A stretch of DNA of 12,690 bases from Parachlorella kessleri (Eukaryota > Chlorophyta > Trebouxiophyceae > Chlorellales > Chlorellaceae), in contig BBXU01001979.1 in NCBI GenBank assembly GCA_001598975.1, positions 1-12,690 of the forward strand. The letters are read 5' to 3'. Shown piece after piece: positions 9,289 to 12,690 of this stretch (positions within the stretch are counted from its first letter, which is position 1; every line of letters starts with the position of its first letter). The position numbers and the translations under genes are program-made. The notes beneath the pieces are model-generated. The model did not search any database and was not told the origin of the DNA. It was given only the letters and a program-made list of their open reading frames with translations.

Positions 9289-11112
9289 TCACGCCGGCTG
9301 TTGCTGCAGCTGCTGCTCCCATTCAGCCACAGTAGGCGTGTCCACCCCAATATTGCGCATGTCATACAGGTTGGCCTTCTGGACCTCCTCTGTCTGAGAT
9401 GCGGTGGCATCTGCCAGCACCGTCACCTGCACCCCGTCATAGGCCCGGACTAGCATGGCACTTCACCCGAAGCTCCTTGCATAAGTTCACCAGGAGGCAT
9501 CCAGGATGCATGATACATGCATCAACGCACATGTCAAGGCATGGGGTATGCCGCTCACTGCTGACATATGCAGTTGTTCTCACCCTCGCTTAACCCTCAA
9601 GATGCAATTTCCTGCTCGTCTCGCGCATGCAGCTTGCCCACCTCACCGCCACTCTGCTGCCACACACCTGGTGATAGTCATAGCTCACGGCATCGTAGAC
9701 AGTAGCCCGAATGCAATTGGGCGTCTGCACGCCACAGATCACCAGACGCTGCACGCCCAGCCGCCTGCACGCCCAGACATGCGGAGCATCCAGGACGTTC
9801 TCAAGATTGTGAGTTGGGTCCCCCCGCCAACACCAACCCACAGTAACAACCCACAATAGACTGTCTGCTCAGAGCATGATCCAATCTCCTTGATGCAGCC
9901 GAATTCGCCAATGCAGATTGCGTGCAGGTCCCCTCACAAAAGCCCAAGCTAAAGTGTATTCACAGTCTCCTTCCTTGCTGCCATGGCAATTTGCTATGGT
10001 GTGGTCCCGTCCAGGGTACTGGGCAGTACCTGAGCACAAGGTCAAGGTGGGTGGCGAAGAAAGCGCTCCATCTGCACAACATACTAACACAGCGTTCTGT
10101 GACTCCAAGCTGGACTGCACCGGCACTCTGCCTCCCCAAAAAAACCTATACCACCGCCACACTGCTGTCTGACCCCTTCCTGTCACATGCATTTCCATCT
10201 TAAAAACCTGTACTTTGGATAAATTTTGGGTAATTTCGAGCTAGCACAGACAGATTCCTAGGCACCGGCCTTTAAGGCTATGTGCACTAAATAGCCAAAC
10301 AAGTAGGCTTTCCCTGCTATGCAAGGAAGATCTTCACAGAGGCCTCACCACCGCAATTTTATATATCTTGCCCCCTACCATAATGGAACCCTCTCACCTT
10401 TTCTTGACGATCACTACATCATGTGGGTGCCGTTTGAGGTCCCCAGACAATTCGGCCCCTGCACACAGAAAATAGCCACTGCGGCGAGAAACCAATACGC
10501 TGGCCCCTTTTGAAAGGCAACATATGGAAGTGCTACCAGCTCTTTACCCACTAGGAGACACTCACGGCAGGGGTGGGGCTCCACTACTAAATTGGACTAG
10601 TCTAGACACCGTTCGCCCCGTCAGCAGCAACTGCTAAACCGGCACACTCCCTGCTCGGTCGGGTGGATAGCAAGGCCTGCTGCCACCGAATCCACCAGCA
10701 AGCTGCAGCCGGTACATGCGGCACCGTGCGCATGAAGCATGTGTAGGTGGCATGGAGCAGACCTGGGGTGCCGGGCACCAGACTGCCAGGACCTTGTGTG
10801 TACAGGTGCTCGCGCAGCCGCTCCACATCAACCCCTGCAACCCACCAGCAGGAATACAGTGGCTTAGTTGGCCCTCTATGCAACAGTGCCAAACCCTACA
10901 GATCGTTGAAAGGTGGGCCTGTGGTGCAGGGCCTCACCGGTGTGGTGGTGCTCCCGCACAACCCAGATCACTGGGATGCCCTTGGCTCTGGCAGCTGTCA
11001 CGGCTGCTTGGACGTGCACCAGGCAGGCGAGTGCGCCTTTAACACCCAGTGGTGAGGTTGGGAGGCAGAAGTCGTTCTGTACGTCGACGACGAGCAATGC
11101 CTGCTTTGCCAT
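9289..11112 (-). CDS. isochorismatase-family cysteine hydrolase (nicotinamidase-like), complete
   Basis: Six minus-strand exons, transcript order: 11112-10938, 10834-10763, 10458-10398, 10071-10030, 9764-9668, 9426-9289 (TGA). All are GT-AG with matching phases; 194 aa. The family triad is present: Asp10 in ALLVVDVQNDF, Lys101 in VVIVKKRWSAFF, and the nucleophile Cys134 in LVICGVQTPNCIRAT. REHHHTGVDVERLREHLY, GSLVPGTPGAEL and VTVLADATAS...NLYDMRNIGV..PTVAEW also match plant/algal isochorismatase-like hydrolases of the At3g16190 type. Such enzymes are cytosolic hydrolases of amides or enol ethers; the substrate cannot be told from sequence, and relatives are often annotated 'probable inactive nicotinamidase'. 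No transit peptide is evident: the fold begins at residue 4. An upstream in-frame GTG exists, but the ATG at 11112 (AACATGG) gives the normal start. Two exons are very short (42 and 61 bp). Confidence 0.93.
9427..9667 (-). other. last intron of the isochorismatase-like gene; other introns listed
   Basis: The five introns are 10835-10937, 10459-10762, 10072-10397, 9765-10029 and 9427-9667 (103, 304, 326, 265 and 241 bp). Minus-strand open frames across them, such as 9869-10198, contain the short exons by chance read-through only. Intron 3 carries one copy of the 31-bp dispersed repeat. Confidence 0.85.
10168..10198 (-). repeat. 31-bp dispersed repeat, copy 2 (isochorismatase intron 3)
   Basis: On the minus strand this reads ATGGAAATGCATGTGACAGG and then GAAGGGGTCAGA, 30 of 31 bases identical to 646-676. 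Both copies are intronic and both are oriented along the sense strand of their host gene. Confidence 0.75.
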
Positions 11113-11818
11113 GTTGGTGATGCCCGATACTTTCGACACCCTTGGGGGGCGAGCTACTTAGGATACAAAAAGGTATCGAGCCAGCTTCATAGGAAGTTTG
11201 AGAGCGTGTGGATTATTCAGAGTAAGGCCTTGAGATCATCAGTAACCTCGGTTTAGGGGGGGGGGGGGGGGGGGGGTAGGGGGGGGGCCGTCTAGATGTC
11301 TCTTTCTGGTGGGCGTTGCAGAGGCCAGGCTAACGACCAGGGTAGCAAGTTTCGAAAGGCGTCTATGAGCAACATGACACCAGTCATTCAGAAAGCCCTG
11401 GGGCAATGGGCGTGTTTGGAATGACAGGTTCCACCAGGACCAAGAAACCGGGCAGCAGGGCCAAGTTGTGAAGGAGTCAAGAGCCAAAATTAAGATCTTA
11501 AGACTTGCATATAGTCAGTATAGAATGTAATATGAGTTATCAACGCGGGAATAGCAGCAGGAAGAGCTGGTACTGCCATGCGATAAGCTTTATTGTGGGG
11601 AGCGACCTCTTAGAAACATTAATCACATTACCAGAACCGTGTTCGCTTCCAAAGGCAAGTCGCAGTGATATCACCAGACACTACCACAACTGAGCGCTTC
11701 AGTCACATCACATCCATTTTCCCACCCCTCAGGACCAGCATCAAGCTGTTTACTGCTGGCCTGTGGGGGCCTCACAGCAGGGAGGAGGTGCGCTGCCTAC
11801 AATAGAGTGATGGGGTAG
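11113..11818. other. intergenic: upstream of the isochorismatase-like gene, 3' side of the last gene
   Basis: This 706-bp stretch separates two minus-strand genes. Apart from the long G tract at 11256-11287, nothing was recognised. There is no minus-strand TGTAA (TTACA on +) after the stop at 11819 and no clear TATA element before the ATG at 11112. Confidence 0.5.
11256..11287 (+). repeat. poly-G tract (G21, TA, G9)
   Basis: Twenty-one G's (11256-11276), TA, then nine G's (11279-11287). It lies about 145 bp upstream of the isochorismatase-like ATG, so it is a C tract on that gene's sense strand. It could form a G-quadruplex, and its exact length may be a sequencing or assembly artefact. Confidence 0.85.
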
Positions 11819-12409
11819 TTACCCCCACAGCGGGAATAAGAGTGCCGCCACCTGGCTGGCATTGGCGCTGACAAGCTTCTGGAAGGACTGCAAGTCCTGG
11901 GTGGCATCAAGGATGTTGGTGACCATGGCGGAGACCGCGCCTGCAGCATAGGGAGGTATTCTCTGATTGATGGATACCGGGCAGGGGCATAGCATGGTTG
12001 TCGGGCGTGCTGCAGACAGTGGAGAGCACCACCTTCATGTGACAGGATCCGGTACCCACACAGCTACCTCCTGGACTATGTCAAGGCTCAGCAGCAGCAC
12101 CAGGAGGTCAGGAAGCCGCCACTGACAATATGTTTCACCCCAAGCCACCTCGGACACCACTTCCAGCTGCTTACTGCCGTCACAAGGCCACTCCCACCCA
12201 CTTCCACTGCCACCTGCATGACTCACCTGTCAAGATTGTCGCAGTGCCTGCGGGTAAAATCCCCGCCCCCTCCAGCAGGGCTGCGAGGTCTGAACCTAGG
12301 GTCTTGGCCCCAGAGTCAATGGCTGATAGGACGTCTTCATCAAAAACGGCATTGACAACCACAAACAGCTCCTGCTCATATCCAGGGTCTTGCAGCAACT
12401 GCGTTAGGT
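11819..12409 (-). CDS. unrecognised protein, C-terminal two exons (5' partial)
   Basis: Exons 12409-12227 and 11940-11819 (TAA) join in phase across a GTGAGT...GCTGCAG intron and give 101 complete codons. The first encodes LTQLLQDPGYEQELFVVVNA, then FDEDVLSAIDSGAKTLGSDL and an Ala/Leu/Gly-rich stretch (AALLEGAGILPAG). The second gives AVSAMVTNILDATQDLQSFQ, an N-A-S sequon, and a hydrophobic end VAALLFPLWG. Composition is mostly amphipathic helix. There are no cysteines and no recognisable catalytic motif. Support for coding: strong splice sites, matched phase, and codon bias like its neighbours. The rest of the gene lies upstream on the minus strand, probably right of the window. I do not recognise the family. 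Confidence 0.6.
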
Positions 12410-12690
12410 CTGCAGGGCAGTTACAGCAAGGCGGGGTGTGGAATGAGTAAGTGAGTAGGGGTGGGGCGTGCAAGACCAGCGCTGGATGACAGGTGAAAGA
12501 CTGCATGATGGCCTGGGACGCCAAGTGCAGCGTATGATGGCAGCATAGCTGCGCCTCTTGGCTGGTGCATGGGCATTCAAGCGGCTCAAGGTTTTAGCTC
12601 GAACAGACTGACACTGGTGGCTTTATCTCTACAAAAACCGGGGGGTGGGTGTGGTGGTGGTGGTGGGGGGGGGGGGGGGGTACGTAGAAA
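12410..12690 (-). other. probable intron of the last gene, with G-rich edge
   Basis: On the minus strand this leads into a pyrimidine-rich acceptor (CTGTAACTGCCCTGCAG) at 12410-12412. The 61-codon minus open frame at 12404-12589 has low-complexity composition and no motif. I see no supported exon here. Confidence 0.45.
12639..12680 (+). repeat. (TGG)n microsatellite ending in a G16 tract
   Basis: G6, then TGGGTG and repeated TGG/GTG units, end in sixteen G's at 12665-12680, ten bases before the window edge. This is the second long G tract within 1.4 kb. Confidence 0.8.

Noticed and set aside
9869..10198. 109-codon minus-strand open frame
   Set aside because: It runs through introns 3 and 4 and reads exon 4 of the isochorismatase-like gene in the wrong frame.
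11251..11262. TTTAGGG-like string, suggestive of an algal telomere unit
   Set aside because: Occurs once, at the edge of a G homopolymer; there is no tandem array.
12035..12226. Minus-strand read-through frame and a possible 54-bp exon (WRLPDLLVLLLSLDIVQE)
   Set aside because: Inserting it after the exon ending at 12227 gives an immediate stop because of phase; direct joining to 11940 is clean.
1..12690. CRISPR arrays, insertion sequences, defence or secretion systems, tRNA/rRNA genes
   Set aside because: No spaced repeats, transposase motifs, T-loop/anticodon structures or rRNA segments were seen; the window reads as ordinary algal nuclear DNA.

Overview
This is a nuclear, intron-dense eukaryotic window, most likely from a green alga (Chlorophyta, perhaps Trebouxiophyceae). 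The evidence is: plant/algal-type protein families; many small GT-AG introns with GTGAG or GTGGG donors and CTGCAG-like acceptors; GC-biased codons; and TGTAA polyadenylation-type motifs of the kind used by green algae, sitting where gene ends are expected. The species cannot be fixed from the sequence. I see no prokaryotic operons, CRISPR, IS elements, rRNA or tRNA.

Layout. (1) 377-1396 (+): the last two exons of a DEAD-box RNA helicase of the HAS1/DDX18 family (ribosome biogenesis); the rest lies left of the window. (2) 2370-5346 (+): a complete eight-exon gene for RNA polymerase III subunit RPC6/RPC34/RPC39 (283 aa), with the C-terminal four-cysteine Fe-S motif. (3) 6101-8322 (+): a ten-exon gene modelled here as a 369-aa PTEN/tensin/auxilin-like protein. 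It has a phosphatase-like N-terminal half and a PTEN-type C2-like half, but no CX5R catalytic loop, so it looks like a pseudophosphatase. Its reading frame may continue past a TGA to 8677. (4) 9289-11112 (-): a complete six-exon isochorismatase-family cysteine hydrolase (194 aa) with an intact Asp-Lys-Cys triad. (5) 11819-12409 (-): the last two exons of an unrecognised gene.

Genes 1-3 run rightward and genes 4-5 leftward. Genes 3 and 4 are convergent, with TGTAA motifs of both strands within about 175 bp of each other. The genes are not functionally linked; this is ordinary eukaryotic gene order (ribosome biogenesis, Pol III transcription, possible phosphoinositide or membrane biology, small-molecule hydrolysis).

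The points most worth a second look are the PTEN-like pseudophosphatase, its in-frame TGA with a phase-matched downstream exon, a candidate GC-AG intron in the same gene, a 31-bp inverted dispersed repeat shared by introns of genes 1 and 4, and long G homopolymer tracts at 11256-11287 and at the right edge. All exon models were built by eye from reading frame, splice phase and remembered family consensus; no alignment or transcript data were used.
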